A stretch of DNA of 43,117 nt from Ophiosphaerella korrae (taxonomy: Eukaryota > Ascomycota > Dothideomycetes > Pleosporales > Phaeosphaeriaceae): contig JALNQF010000348.1 of NCBI GenBank assembly GCA_028456385.1, positions 1 through 43,117 of the forward strand. Reading direction: 5' to 3'. A program made the translations under genes and the position numbers. Under the pieces are notes generated by a model. It did no database searches, was not told where the DNA came from, and was given only the letters and a program-made list of their open reading frames with translations. Below, piece by piece: positions 21,379 through 31,917 of this stretch (its first letter is position 1; the number at the start of each line of letters is the position of its first letter).

Positions 21379-21424
21379 CTCGCCGCACTGGCTAAGGTGC
21401 TCCGCACCTTGGCCGTGGACAGCT
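21379..21424 (+). mobile_element. Solo Fot1-like terminal inverted repeat
   Basis: CTCGCCGCACTGGCTAAGG... matches the first 46 bp of the element at 11565, with the same hairpin and a preceding TA. No partner end is seen. It is either a deletion remnant or one end of a MITE. Confidence 0.7.
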
Positions 21425-21658
21425 ACAGATAATATCGGAGCAATTCGGAGAGTTACAAGTATACATATACAATGTAATACTAACAACAGCAGAGTTAGTA
21501 TACAATGGAGTTTAGGGCATGTATATAAAGAGATTTCTATAACTTACTATAGGGAGTACAACAGTTTCTTCCCAATCTTTTTACTACAGATTTTTATCAC
21601 GTACTATCGAAACCTACCTCAAATCTTACACAGCTTCAGCCTTTAGCTACAATTTCAG
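21425..21658 (+). promoter_or_regulatory. Promoter region of the 212-residue orphan gene
   Basis: GTATATAAAG at 21521-21530 is a good TATA box about 130 bp before the ATG. The interval from there to the start is pyrimidine-rich near 21570. Confidence 0.4.
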
Positions 21659-22297
21659 ATGTCAACTGAGCTCACGGCAAATCGCATTGCAAACATGACA
21701 GCTTCAAAGAAGAAAGTCTATCAATATGTCATGACCGAGGACGAATGCCAATTGATGAACTTGCTCCGAAAGACTGAAAAACGGCGCTTAGACCTACGTT
21801 CCAAGGACTATGGTTTCAAAAGCAATCAAACATTCACACTTACTCTAGCTACTGAAGGAGTAAACAAGTACCATTTCGATTTCGCTTTAGGGCAGATGAT
21901 TCATCATCCTATACGTCATATGGCTGAATATCTTCTAGACTTGCTAGATAAAGTCGAGTCAGAAGACGAGCCAGAACATGGACACATACCCGCCACGGTT
22001 GAGGATATCGCCGCTGCAGACAATTCTGCAGAAAGTAGCCATACATATGACTCTTCTGTTGCGGCACAGAGCATCCCTAATAAGCCTACCCAACAAAACG
22101 GGCCGGATTGTGCAACGCCAGAAGCAAACGTACACTGTACAGTTAATCCTCTTAAGAATGACAATGCCGAAACAAGCGATATTGTTACGGATGTAACAGA
22201 GGAAACCGAAATGGAACCAATCAGCCCAACAGTAGAAACCGATGAAGGCATAGGATCGGCCATGGGCCGAGGGGCTGGATTAGGAGGTAGCCCATAA
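21659..22297 (+). CDS. Hypothetical protein, 212 residues, single exon
   Basis: An uninterrupted frame with a convincing TATA box upstream. Residues 1-100 are mixed helical (KVYQYVMTEDECQLMNLLRK..., HHPIRHMAEYLLDLLDKVE). Residues 100-200 are acidic, rich in threonine, asparagine and glutamate, and probably disordered. The tail is GRGAGLGG. No signal peptide and no membrane segment. I recognise no family. It sits between a solo Fot1-like end and a degraded LTR, so it could be an accessory orphan or a transposon-carried gene. It shows no RIP damage, in contrast to its right flank. Confidence 0.6.
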   Translation: MSTELTANRIANMTASKKKVYQYVMTEDECQLMNLLRKTEKRRLDLRSKDYGFKSNQTFTLTLATEGVNKYHFDFALGQMIHHPIRHMAEYLLDLLDKVESEDEPEHGHIPATVEDIAAADNSAESSHTYDSSVAAQSIPNKPTQQNGPDCATPEANVHCTVNPLKNDNAETSDIVTDVTEETEMEPISPTVETDEGIGSAMGRGAGLGGSP

Positions 22298-22641
22298 CTT
22301 AGACACGTAACGGCTTCGCAGCCTCGCAGGTCTTAGTAGCTACGAAGCAACAACAAAGTCGGCTTCGGAACTTCGCGAGGTAGGATAAGGACAAAAGCAA
22401 CAAAGTTATAGGAAGGAGTTTAGTTATATAGTTAGCACGATATCTAACATTAAAGTTAATATTTTCAATCCAATCTTTAACCTAGAGCGATATACTACTT
22501 TAACATCTATGGTTTAGAATTATACAATGTATTCTAATTTATTAACAGTTACTAACTATTACGTAACTCTAAGCTTATCCTACTTCTATTAACTATCCCT
22601 GCGCCTAGGGTTACTATCTTGATATTTAATAGTAGTCCTAT
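22298..22641. other. AT-rich, RIP-like sequence
   Basis: From about 22430 the DNA becomes AT-rich with few CA/TG pairs. It leads into the LTR-like copy and is likely the interior of a retroelement remnant. No gene seen. Confidence 0.4.
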
Positions 22642-22792
22642 TGTTAGATAAGGTACGCGATAAGATGCCGCGATTAGACACGCGATAGTATACGCGTAGA
22701 GATATGTAATAGATTCTAGGTTAACCTAGAATCTACTAATTAGCTCGTTGAGCTAGCGCATAACGAGCCAATCAACAGATTCCGGGTCGACC
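22642..22792 (+). repeat. LTR fragment followed by an inverted piece of itself
   Basis: It starts TGTTAGATAAG like the LTR at 575 and follows it, with many C-to-T and G-to-A changes, to about 22756. Bases 22762-22792 are the reverse complement of 22719-22749 with eight differences, all transitions. In seven of the eight the left arm carries the T or A, so the left arm is the RIP-mutated version. Confidence 0.65.
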
Positions 22793-23082
22793 GCAAATCT
22801 GACAGTTGGAGTCGCAGACGTGTAAGGCGGAAGCCTGCAGCGATCGGGAGCTTAGTGGGCTATACTACAGAGACCTAGTTCTGAATTGGAGAAGCTTCAC
22901 AGTTGGTCATATAGGAATATGCTTCGAGGTCCTTACTAACATGCAATATACGATGACATAGCGCGGATTTTGTTAGTTACAGGGTGCCAAAACACTGTTA
23001 ACTGTTGAGCTACTCCCTAGTTGAAGGACGTAGTCGTATGCAAACGAAAGAAATTCACTCTGTACTTTTTCGTTGTAGGATC
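22793..23082. other. Intergenic
   Basis: Nothing recognised. Confidence 0.3.
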
Positions 23083-25014
23083 TCACTGCACACCAGTCGG
23101 AGCGTCCGCCCTTCCCCGCTCTCTTCTCTTTTTTTGTCGAGGTGTGATTCTAACAAGAGCTCCTCGAGCCATGATGAGTACATGGTTGTGGGGATCCAGT
23201 GTATGCAAGGTTTGGCGCTGCAAGGCTTCCACATCCACAACGGTAGCCGCTTCGTGTTCTAGCAGTTCCCTCGACTTTTCGACTGAAAGCTATTCGATGT
23301 TATAGATAATCTCTGAATCGTTTCCGTTTGCACGCGGTGCTGTCATTTTTGCGGTATACTCTGTGTGAATTTCAAGGGACTCTGCAACATGGAATTGTGG
23401 TTCGCGCGCGACGACAATGCTACCGACCTGTGGCACCCCCTGCATCAATTCTGCAATGCCACTTGGTGTAACCTTGTGATAAGTTCTCTGATGACTGCAT
23501 CGAGCAGATAATTACGTTGCAGGCTCGTCCGACAAGCCCATCTCGGGAAATCCATTCTCTTCTGCGGTGATAGCACTTATCGAGCCGAGTATGGAAGGAA
23601 CGCTTTCAATACCCTCTAAGAGGGAGACCGATGCTCGGTCCTTGGGTGGTATCGAGTGTTCCTGAAGCCTGGCTGTGTCGTTGGCTGAAGGGTTCTCCGC
23701 GGATGCTTCCGCCCATTCGGTTGCTTCTACCAAAGCCGATGTGCGCAGCGTTGATGTAGATAAGGGCAGTGTAAGCCATGTACTTTCGCTTGGATCTGGG
23801 TAGATGGTGTTTTTCTGTCTCGAGAGTAGTATCTTTAGGCTATCTTTGATCTGACTTTGTAGTGCCGAATTGAACCTTGGATCTAAATCGTTGAGCGAGG
23901 GCGGAGGCTGAGGTCAACTTTCCATGTGCAGCCCTACCACACCTTCGCTCGCAAACCTAATGCCCTCCAATACAGGTCCAAAGAATGCGCCCCAAAACCC
24001 CTCCCTGCCCTCATCCATGCCGTATTCCAGAATATTCCCGTACAGTCTCGCCAGTTGGAAAATGCCCTGCACCGTCTGCGTTGTCAACAGCGGGAGCCGT
24101 TCGTCATGTCCAAGCACTGACACGGTTCCGCTGCCGGGGTCGTCGGAGACGATAGGTGTGGAGAGGAACGCATAGTAGACTTTGTGCTCAGGGCCGATGA
24201 TTGTGACGCCTGGCTCGATGAGAGCAGAGAGGTCAGGAAGGCGGTCGCTGGGTGAGGTGGCTCGCGTGCTGGCCGAAGCTACGTCGATGGCTTCGTCAAC
24301 CGAGGGGCCGTGGCGCTTTGCGGGCATCGCGTACCGCGCCAGATGCGCCTTTTTGCGCAGACTTGCCGCCATCCAGATGCTGACCTGGACCTGCGCCTCC
24401 ACGGCTCCACCATTTGGCGGCTTGATCTCAATGCCCGAGAACAGGGCTGCGGCTTGTGTGAAGTTGTCCATTGTGTGGCTGATGGTGGCATTTTGCAGGC
24501 GGCCGTAGAGTGCAGCTTATTTCGGGTGGAGATGAGAGTAGCAAAAGCAGAAGTCGGTCTTGCGGAAGAGATATCTCTCGGTATTTGACAACGGGTCCGC
24601 GACTCGGGGCAGATACGCGGGTTGGATGCTCTGCGACTGCACACTCTCACATCGGAAGGTGTCACGGCCATGGAGCACCAGGGCAAGGTCCAGCAGCGGG
24701 ATGACGACGTCAAGACACCACGCATTTTCTTCCTTGTTGTATGTAGTGCAGAGCTGCGTGCCCTGCAGCACAGCCTTCGCCCGGGCGACCACAAGCGCGC
24801 ATTGTTTCGCCGGCCGTTCGTCGCTCTCGTCGTAGGCATCATCGTCGATAGGCTCGTGCAGCAAGGCGGTGTGGAAAGCTGGCTCCGTCTCCAACAGGGT
24901 CCGAAGGCATGCGGGGATAAACCGCGACGCAAGGCGACGGCCGAGCCTTTGTCGCAATGCGCGGAGTCGCGGTGCAACCGCCGTGGGAACTTCTATGGAA
25001 GGATTCAATCTCAC
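23083..25014 (-). pseudogene. PD-(D/E)XK nuclease-like fungal protein, nonsense codons only
   Basis: One frame of 644 codons has four internal stops: 24517-24519 (TAA), 23914-23916 (TGA), 23512-23514 (TAA) and 23290-23292 (TAG). There is no frameshift. The first 365 codons resemble the fungal PD-(D/E)XK nuclease-like domain: NKEENAWCLDVVIPLLDLAL, then KTDFCFCYS, then FSGIEIKPPNGGAVEAQVQ with the E-x-K pair, then a final helix TVQGIFQLARLYGNILEYG. The last 280 codons (for example VGSIVVAREPQFHVAESLEI) are unrecognised but clearly protein-like. All four stops can arise from glutamine or arginine codons by C-to-T change. The same frame continues upstream to an ATG at 25101 with three more TAG codons. 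It is either one long gene or two fused frames, now dead. Confidence 0.65.
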
Positions 25015-25199
25015 TGTCAGCCTAGCAGTCTAAGATCCTTCGTCACCGTATCGCCTGCTTGAGGCGCGTGCCGACTACAGTACCTAGCGCAAGCTGATCA
25101 TCCTTTCCTCACTTCTCTGCCGACACTCCCAGCTTCCCCTGTATGCTCTAGTAAGACATTGTATGACAGCCTACCGTCTTCAACATCTTCACCGTCATC
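25015..25199. other. Region between divergent frames
   Basis: It includes the possible 5' end of the pseudogene (ATG at 25099-25101, minus strand). No clear promoter elements. Confidence 0.3.
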
Positions 25200-25424
25200 A
25201 TGACGGATAACCAACCTAACTCTTCCAACGGCCCAAGGACTACTTTCATGAGTCAGGCGGGTGGTAGCGATGCAAATGGTGGCAGTTGCCAAACCCAAGG
25301 GGGCACAAGGAATAGAGCTAGACGAGCGTCGCAAGAGCCAGCGACGACTTCTGTAAGTTCCTTGCGAATCAGCAATAGTTCTGTAAGCGCACAAGAGCTT
25401 CAAGTGTTTGCAGATTATACTTAA
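25200..25424 (+). CDS. Short hypothetical frame, possibly truncated
   Basis: A 74-residue frame rich in serine, asparagine, glycine and glutamine, starting MTDNQPNSSNGPR. Its stop (TAA, 25422-25424) lies in the first unit of a 29-bp duplication; the second unit has CAA at the equivalent place, so the stop may be a C-to-T mutation of a longer frame. A consensus splice donor (GTAAGT) lies inside at about 25351. It could be the first exon of a gene, but I found no acceptor I trust. Confidence 0.25.
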   Translation: MTDNQPNSSNGPRTTFMSQAGGSDANGGSCQTQGGTRNRARRASQEPATTSVSSLRISNSSVSAQELQVFADYT

Positions 25425-25459
25425 AAACATAAGTGTTTGCAGATTATACTCAAAAACAT
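25402..25459 (+). repeat. 29-bp tandem duplication
   Basis: Units 25402-25430 and 25431-25459 (AAGTGTTTGCAGATTATAC...) differ by a single T/C, so the duplication is recent. Confidence 0.9.
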
Positions 25460-26465
25460 AACGGGACGCGATGATTCGTGTTAGTCTTCTCGGGTGTTCT
25501 GGCTAATAGTCTAGCAGGCGAGCGAGGGAATATTGTTTTTCTGGAAAAAAGTCTAGTAATTTAGCGTAATAGTGCCCTGTATGCACCGCCCACGATGTCT
25601 ACGAATAATCTTGAATGCTTTACATGCTATTTTCAAGTGGATTCTACTCTTGGCATACACCCGAGCAGGTTACCTAGTCGGTTTTGGCCCATTACATCAG
25701 CAAAATCTTACGCGGCTCAACTTCGGCTCAATGCTGCTCAGCCTGAATCACGCTTACTCGGGCTTGCTCGGACTTGCTCATGATCAAAATCATGGTGCCT
25801 CAGGCTACTCATGCTCGACTCCTTTTTGGTTCCTTGTCCTGATTCCAGTCCTGATTCTAGTCTCCCAACCCTTTGCTCTTTTTATCCCAATATCGGCAAC
25901 TTTAAACGGATGTACACGATATTAACTACTGTTTTGAGAGGTCTAGCGCCAAGACCCTCCAATTTCGCTCCGCGCTCGCTGACCGTACATACAGTACTGC
26001 TTTGGCAGTTGCTGTATGGCCACTTTGACAGATGTACGTTACAGAAGAAGGATAGACATTCATACGATCTTGTATCAGGAGCTTAGTTCACGGCATATCC
26101 TATCTTAACTGTCTTCAACTCTATGTGGCAGAGGCTCTATACAGCGAGTCTCGAAATATGTTCAAATAGCAATGTTCAAGCATCCCCTTAACTAACAGGG
26201 ACCTTGTAATCTAGGTATTTTACTGCGCCTTACTGACTTAGTGTCTGCGCCAGGGCTGCTCCCTGCTAAATTACTGGGTCTTAGGGGAGTCTAGTTTTGG
26301 GACCCTGCGAAGACTGCGTGGAACACACGTAGCCTAAAGGGTAATAGTTCCTGTTAGCTATGCTCTGTGCAAATGCGGTGCTCTAGGTGTTATAGCTTGG
26401 CCTCCCTATGGAGTGTTCATAGTCAAGCTAGTTCGCTCTTGCTTGCGTGACTGATATATCTGATT
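25460..26465. other. Intergenic
   Basis: A 117-codon hydrophobic frame at 25572-25925 overlaps other frames and lacks any motif; I see no supportable gene. Confidence 0.3.
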
Positions 26466-26615
26466 TTTACTTACCTCCTATACCACCAAACACGCCAGCA
26501 TTAGCAGCAGCCTCGCATATTAACGTTTGCAGGTTTACTTACATCCTACACTACTAAATACGCCAGCATTAGCAGCAGCCTCACATATTAGAATCTGCAG
26601 GTTTACTTACTTCCT
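26466..26615 (+). repeat. 68-bp tandem repeat, 2.2 copies
   Basis: Units 26466-26533 and 26534-26601 each start TTTACTTAC and end CTGCAGG or TTGCAGG, with CGCCAGCATTAGCAGCAGCC in the middle; a partial third begins at 26602. They differ at about eight places. No spacer-repeat pattern of CRISPR type. Confidence 0.9.
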
Positions 26616-27611
26616 AAAGGCAGGTTATCTCATATGGGTCTCAAATCCATTCTAGAGAACACTCACCCTCTGATCATACTATTAGCTAGTATCGGATTAT
26701 CCCAGTGATAACTACAACCTACCGTAAATAACCAGTCACCGCTCATACTTATCCTAACTAGAACTTATAGAGAGGCGTTGTGGTTGTAATAGGTGTCACG
26801 GGTGAGCTAATCCTTCTGCAATAAAGGCGGGGTACCTTTCTCGGCTTCTGCCTGAATGCTTCGGTCGTAGAATTGCTCCAGTGGCGCCACAGACAAATCA
26901 GGCCAAGCGGCAACATTAGTAAGGATAATGAATAATAATTATTCAGAAGTAGGATATTAGTAGTATTTGCAAGAAGAGACTTGAAGTATTAAATACTTCG
27001 CCCCGCCACAGCTTACAGGGAGGGTGGCCAACCCGCTTCTGCGCAGACCTTGTGCGGTGGCGATTTTGTAGGCAGTTTCTAGAGAGCTGAGTTGATGACT
27101 AGAGGTAGTTACCGCCAAAGTTGAGTTGGGTCGCCAGGACTGCGGGGTTAGGGTCCGTGTGCCATGGCTCCGCACAGCCACAGGCCGGGCTCTTGACCGA
27201 TTTGACTATTACACAGTGCTGATACGTGAGACATGCGGGATCGTATTGCACTAGACTATATTGATGATTACTTTCATTGAAGGTACCAAAATGCGTAGCG
27301 ACTTTGCGTGAATCTTGGTGCGATAGCAGCCACAACACTAATAGCAGCTTTTAAATACTATAGCGAAGTTCGTAGGTTTCGATAGAACTATTCTATAGGT
27401 TTTAGTAGCGGCAAGAGTGTGATAATAGTATTATAGCTGGAGAAGTCTATTTCGCGACAAATATAGGCTCTCTACAAATCAGGCGCGGCGACAACAACAA
27501 CGCGATAGTAATTTTAGGGTGCGAAGGTGCTTGCATATTCAGAATCACCTATGGCACATACGGAATGTGAAAATATAATAGATACTAAAGTGTGTGCATA
27601 GTTTGAGTAGT
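26616..27611. other. Intergenic
   Basis: Two overlapping minus-strand frames (26957-27338) have no domain and no agreement with splice signals. Nothing else recognised. Confidence 0.3.
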
Positions 27612-27676
27612 GCAAAGTTGAAGTACCCCTCATTTTTCTCGGCGCGGGGGGTTTCTCGACCTGCAGGGATGGACGT
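27612..27676 (+). mobile_element. Solo mariner-like terminal repeat
   Basis: AAGTACCCCTCATTTTTCTC... through GCAGGGATGGACGT, followed by TA, matches the right end of the 9106-10252 element. No left end was found in the 1 kb upstream. Confidence 0.6.
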
Positions 27677-27678
27677 TA

Positions 27679-28127
27679 CTTCGATTAGCAGCGAGTTATA
27701 GAGCATTATTGATTACAATATCAACTCTTGCATCCAAGCTACCAAGAGCTGCACGAACTTCCATTCCTGTCTATGTTGCGACAAAGCATTTGCAATGCCT
27801 AATCAAACAAGCATGTAGCAAAAGATGTACACAAGAATAATTTCTTTAACTTCAATCAAGATATTCCCCTAGAAAAATTGTATTCCGAGCAATTCTCGGT
27901 GTAAACACGGAGGTTTGATGAAAAGACACCCCAATTGGGATATCGAAGCGAGGCCTTCAGTGCCCCTCCATTGACGACATGCCCCTCTGCCGCTGCTCCG
28001 ACCACCTCACCAGCTCATACTACTCTGACATTCCACCTCGGAGCCTTATCCTCGTCCCATGCCCGGCCAATACTGTTAAGCGCCGCGTACGTTCGAGTCT
28101 GCCACAATAGGCACAACATTCATCGAC
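27679..28127. other. Upstream region of F-box gene
   Basis: C-rich from 27960 on, which suits a fungal leader. No distinct TATA box was identified. Confidence 0.3.
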
Positions 28128-29768
28128 ATGTCGATGAGTAGCTTGACCGGGATTCCTCCCGAGATCTCAATAGCGGTGTTGAAGCTTTTAGGTCTGCAGG
28201 ACATAAAGCAGATGAGACTCGTAAATCATCAGTACAGACGCATCGCCACACCTCTTTGCTTCGAAGTAGTTCTCTTCGATATGAGCGAATCCAGGATCGG
28301 GAATCTGGTTGACATCTCAAAGGATAGTTTAGCTGAGCATCCAAGAACTCTGGTTCTCAAAAGACGAAAGAGATTTCGAAAGTTCGACAACCGCGATGAC
28401 TGGGAGAAGGCTATATGCCTCCCAGGTAACCCAGAATTTCCACACTCCTCTTTCATGTATGGTGATCAGGGAGATCACACATATGAAGATGTTATGACAC
28501 ACGATGATTGGTTGAAGTGCGCAGACGCGACGAGGGGAGCACTGTACCGTCGGTATGAGGCAGAGCGCTTGGCATCAAATGACAGTCTGCAGACATTAGC
28601 GGGCCAGTCTAGTATTTACAGGCTTGGTTGTGCTTATAGCGAGCATATTCAACCGAAGAAAGAGTCTCCCGCTTTACAGGAGTTCATCGTTTGGAAGCTC
28701 ATCCAGGCGCTGTCAAAGATGACGAGGCTCATCGCATTTCAACACAGTCCTACAGTCTTATCGGACGACCGCTGGGTAACAGAATGGGAGCGGCTGATTA
28801 TCGAGCCATATGACTTTGACATAGACAGCTCCTACGACAGGGACTGCGAAGAAGACAGCGATATAGAGGCATTGCATTTGTCGTGTGTGCTTCAGGCTAT
28901 ATCATGTGCAAGGCATTCTCTCCCGAACTTCGAATCCATTGGATTCCATGTTGAAGGTCCAGCATTTTGGGGCCCACATCGGTTGCGTCGCCTCTGGCTC
29001 GGCGAAGGACATGGAGAAGTAAGGGAATTACGAACTCTATTTCGCGATGCTTCCGAGGCAGATGAGAACGCTGAAACGATACCAGCTGATTACAGCAGAC
29101 ACGACGAATACGTTAGGCAACTAACTTATATGGAGAGTGCTATTGAAAGTCTTACTCGGCTTGAATGTTCCGTTTCAGAAGATGAGGACAATGGTGGTCT
29201 CTTTATCGCAGCAAGGTCGCTCTTCGAGTTTCTTTACCGTGGCAGAAATCTGAGGAAAGTGTCCTTGACCTTTGGTTGGCTCGTGGATGGCCTCATCCAA
29301 TCTGATTTTTGGACTCGCCCAAAAGGTGATGGTCCCAAGAGCTTGTTAACGTTGATGACGGACCACAAACCATGGGCGAAGATTGAGGACCTTCAGCTCG
29401 AAATTTCGACCGATGAATCAACCTTGTTACGCTTCCTCGAGTCGCTCAAGCTAACGCTACGTCTCCTTACACTCTCGACTGTCACCTTTGGGCCCTCGCA
29501 GGGGTTGTGGGATTCAGCTCTCCTAGCAATTGCAACAAGTCTGAAGTTAAGACAGCTTAACTTGGCAAAACTGTGTGATCATCCGCACGATGGGAGAATG
29601 CGACTGCTCTTCAATAATGAGGCAGAATGCTGGGCCAGCAGAAGTGCATGCTATAACGAGTATACAGAATCTGTAATCAGCCATTTGTTACATGATAAGA
29701 AGTTGGAACAACTCGAGCCCCAAGCGTTTTTGGACAGTCATATGCATTTCTGTAAACACGCTCGATAA
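28128..29768 (+). CDS. F-box protein, single exon
   Basis: 546 residues without interruption. Residues 5-48 (LTGIPPEISIAVLKLLGLQD, then IKQMRLVNHQYRRIATPLCF) form an F-box, the Skp1-binding motif of SCF ubiquitin ligases. The rest has leucine-rich, weakly repetitive stretches (for example LRLLTLSTVTFG, LRQLNLAKL) such as are common in fungal F-box proteins with degenerate leucine-rich repeats that select a substrate. Acidic segment at about 228-245 (DSSYDRDCEEDSDIE). The first ATG has a second ATG two codons later. The substrate is unknown. It shows no RIP damage. Confidence 0.85.
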   Translation: MSMSSLTGIPPEISIAVLKLLGLQDIKQMRLVNHQYRRIATPLCFEVVLFDMSESRIGNLVDISKDSLAEHPRTLVLKRRKRFRKFDNRDDWEKAICLPGNPEFPHSSFMYGDQGDHTYEDVMTHDDWLKCADATRGALYRRYEAERLASNDSLQTLAGQSSIYRLGCAYSEHIQPKKESPALQEFIVWKLIQALSKMTRLIAFQHSPTVLSDDRWVTEWERLIIEPYDFDIDSSYDRDCEEDSDIEALHLSCVLQAISCARHSLPNFESIGFHVEGPAFWGPHRLRRLWLGEGHGEVRELRTLFRDASEADENAETIPADYSRHDEYVRQLTYMESAIESLTRLECSVSEDEDNGGLFIAARSLFEFLYRGRNLRKVSLTFGWLVDGLIQSDFWTRPKGDGPKSLLTLMTDHKPWAKIEDLQLEISTDESTLLRFLESLKLTLRLLTLSTVTFGPSQGLWDSALLAIATSLKLRQLNLAKLCDHPHDGRMRLLFNNEAECWASRSACYNEYTESVISHLLHDKKLEQLEPQAFLDSHMHFCKHAR

Positions 29769-29939
29769 GTCTATAAATTATATACGAACATTTTTCTTCA
29801 AAAGGCAATGTAATACTAACTAGCTATCAACCTGTGCTGAGGTGACCGGAGCTAACATGTTCCGGCACTCTTGAGTATACCTTGCAGTTATTGATTCTGG
29901 AGTCTTTTGCTGTGGTTCATTTTTAGGTGTTCGCGGAAG
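29769..29939. other. F-box 3' region
   Basis: No further gene; a probable untranslated tail. Confidence 0.3.
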
Positions 29940-30130
29940 CAGCGCTCAGGGGGAATATAGGCGAGTGCGGGAAGGGAAACAGGTTATCTGGATCATATTT
30001 AGGCTTTCGCGCTCGGATGGTAGTAATAGCTTCGATTATTTTTTGGATACAACGAATCTGGCAGTAGTTTCAACGCCTTCCGCCGGGCCCACTCGCCCCA
30101 GTCAATGAGGGCAAAGGCGATATTCAAAGT
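29940..30130 (-). pseudogene. Possible FAD-linked (BBE-like) oxidoreductase C-terminal remnant
   Basis: One frame gives FALIDWGEWARRKALKLL; after one frameshift the next gives KPKYDPDNLFPFPHSP. The berberine-bridge-enzyme tail has the order (D/N)WG...YG.N..RL...K.KYDP.N.F.F.QS, so the pattern fits in order and spacing. The piece is short and the rest of the enzyme is absent. I rate this as a plausible remnant, not a certain one. Confidence 0.4.
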
Positions 30131-30429
30131 ATCAAGGGGACTATTTTTGGTCCCCCAAAATATCCAATCACTTGATAGGTTGCTCAATGACCAGGCTTTC
30201 CATATTCGTGGCTGTGCATCATGAGGTAGATTGAACCCCAGCTAGTCACAGCCAATTAGAGGACGCCAGGATATAGCAATAATGTTATACCGCTAGGTCC
30301 CATTTTTGGTCCCCTTCTCAAGTAGAGACGCAAGTCAAGAAATGTAACTTATTATTCGTATTCCTACCTTTCCTCCCTCGCTAGTATACCCACACATTAC
30401 TTTATTCTTATTACAGTTTAAAATTTAGG
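30131..30429. other. Short palindromic words, no gene
   Basis: ATTTTTGGTCCCC occurs at about 30139 and 30303. The first is in an imperfect palindrome GGGGACTATTTTTGGTCCCC. They could be the ends of a small transposon, but the orientation does not fit simple inverted repeats. Confidence 0.3.
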
Positions 30430-30767
30430 AAGCTATATTACGTCTTTTAACACAAGAACTCGAGAAGTCTTTACCTCCTAGCGCTAAGCATGATATCGTG
30501 GAGAGCTTCCCATTCAAAGCAAGCTCGATTGGGCTGACGCTTGATCCCAGTCTCCTGAGTCCTCCTACCACTAGGCAGATGTTTCTCAACATACGCTTCG
30601 AGACAGTAGCCAGCCTCGATGAGACTAAGTTCTGCGCCCCGCTCGCCATGAGCATCAGTCCCAAAGCAACGTCTCCTAAACGTTTGGCCCGAGGAGCTTA
30701 TTCCACAGGCGCCGACAAAGAAGTAAGCATCATAGAGTTGGCCATCTACACATACTTCATAAAGTGA
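30430..30767 (+). pseudogene. Unrecognised coding-like remnant
   Basis: An open frame of about 110 codons without a good start (LLTQELEKSLPPSAKHDIVE then FKASSIGLTLDPSLLSPP). Composition is protein-like, but I recognise no family. A TAG lies directly upstream at a place where CAG would extend it. Confidence 0.2.
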
Positions 30768-31373
30768 AAATATGATGCGGAGTCACTGCGTCCATACTGG
30801 AAGTCTTGCATCTGTTTAATGGGCCATCTTAGCATATGGCATGTTGGAGTGACCAACCGCATGCCGGGATAGTCTTGCCAGATTGCTGCGAGGTGTTCCG
30901 TCAATAAGCTCCAGGGCTTTTATGCCGTGAGGAGATCGAGGCCGGTCGCACAACGGCTAATAGCCATGGGAACCTTGTTCGGTACTAAAAGATACGAAGT
31001 ATCGGATAGGATACCTCCCAAATAAGCAAAAGAACTTTCTTCTTTCAAATGAAAAGGCAAAGAGAATATCGGGAGGGAGCTCAGAAAAGTCTTGAACGAA
31101 TTCTCTTATTGTCGACATGGCAGGGATTCTTAGGAGCACTCCCGTCTAATAGTAGTTTGGCTCCTAGCCTTTCCCGGATCCTAAGATCCTTTAGACTTTG
31201 GGATCCTTATCACTCCCTTAACTACTCAAGGTTTCCTCGTGAGCCCCCTAAGAGTTCTGCAGTATGGAACCCATGGTGGGTATCGTTGTGTGTTCCGGCA
31301 TGTGTGGATCACGTGACTTGCCTTGTGATCTACTCTCGGGCGAGAATCCCTGCGTTTTGTTACTTGAAACAGT
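30768..31373. other. Intergenic
   Basis: Nothing recognised. Confidence 0.3.
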
Positions 31374-31801
31374 TAGGGCCTGTTTGGTGCACCTGTTTTC
31401 AGAATACTGTTTTCGCTGAATAATCCGCCGATAATGGAGCCGAAGGGGGCGTGTTGACGGAGAGTGACACTGCCCAGTTTGGAAACCAAATTCAGGCCGT
31501 GTTGGTATGATCTAGAACTACTAAAAGTAGAGTCACGTGGCTCGTGAATACTGTTTTATAGTAGGAAAACAGCTCAGGAGCTGTTTTGCAAAACAGCAGC
31601 AATATTAAGGTCTAACTAGGTAAAGTGGCAGGGAAATAAGCACTAGCAAGGATGTAAAATTAGGTGGCGCTCCTATCAACATTACACTCCCCGTTATGGC
31701 CGAATACTACTCGAGTGCACCAAACACGACCTTATTTTCAATCCAAATCCTAATTGGGAGCCGAATACTGAGCGAAAACAGACGCGCCAAACAGGCCCTT
31801 A
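31374..31801. mobile_element. Non-autonomous hAT-type MITE
   Basis: The left end TAGGGCCTGTTTGG matches the reverse complement of the right end (CCAAACAGGCCCTTA), and inner blocks CTGTTTTC are also shared. Length is about 428 bp, with no coding capacity. AGGGCCTGTTTGG-type ends are typical of fungal hAT elements. A perfect 10-bp-arm palindrome (AAAACAGCTC-AG-GAGCTGTTTT) lies near 31569-31590. I could not find a convincing 8-bp target duplication. Confidence 0.7.
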
Positions 31802-31917
31802 GTGGAAAGTGCATGTGTTTCGCCTGAGACTTTACCTCACCTGTCCGAAACGGGCACAGACCTGCGCACGTCCAGGGACGCGTCGTTCGGGGGCAGTATA
31901 GAAACACACGATCCGTT

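Noticed and set aside
24279..24977. 232-codon minus-strand frame
   Set aside because: Arginine/serine-rich shadow in another frame of the PD-(D/E)XK-like pseudogene.
23083..25014. Stop codon reassignment to explain four in-frame stops
   Set aside because: The other intact genes in the window use all three stops as normal terminators; C-to-T mutation explains the pattern.
25572..25925. 117-codon hydrophobic frame
   Set aside because: Overlaps other frames; hydrophobicity follows from T-rich DNA; no conserved motif.
26466..26615. CRISPR array
   Set aside because: Only contiguous tandem units without spacers, in a eukaryotic genome.
26957..27338. Two overlapping minus-strand frames
   Set aside because: No domain, and splice junctions could not join them sensibly.
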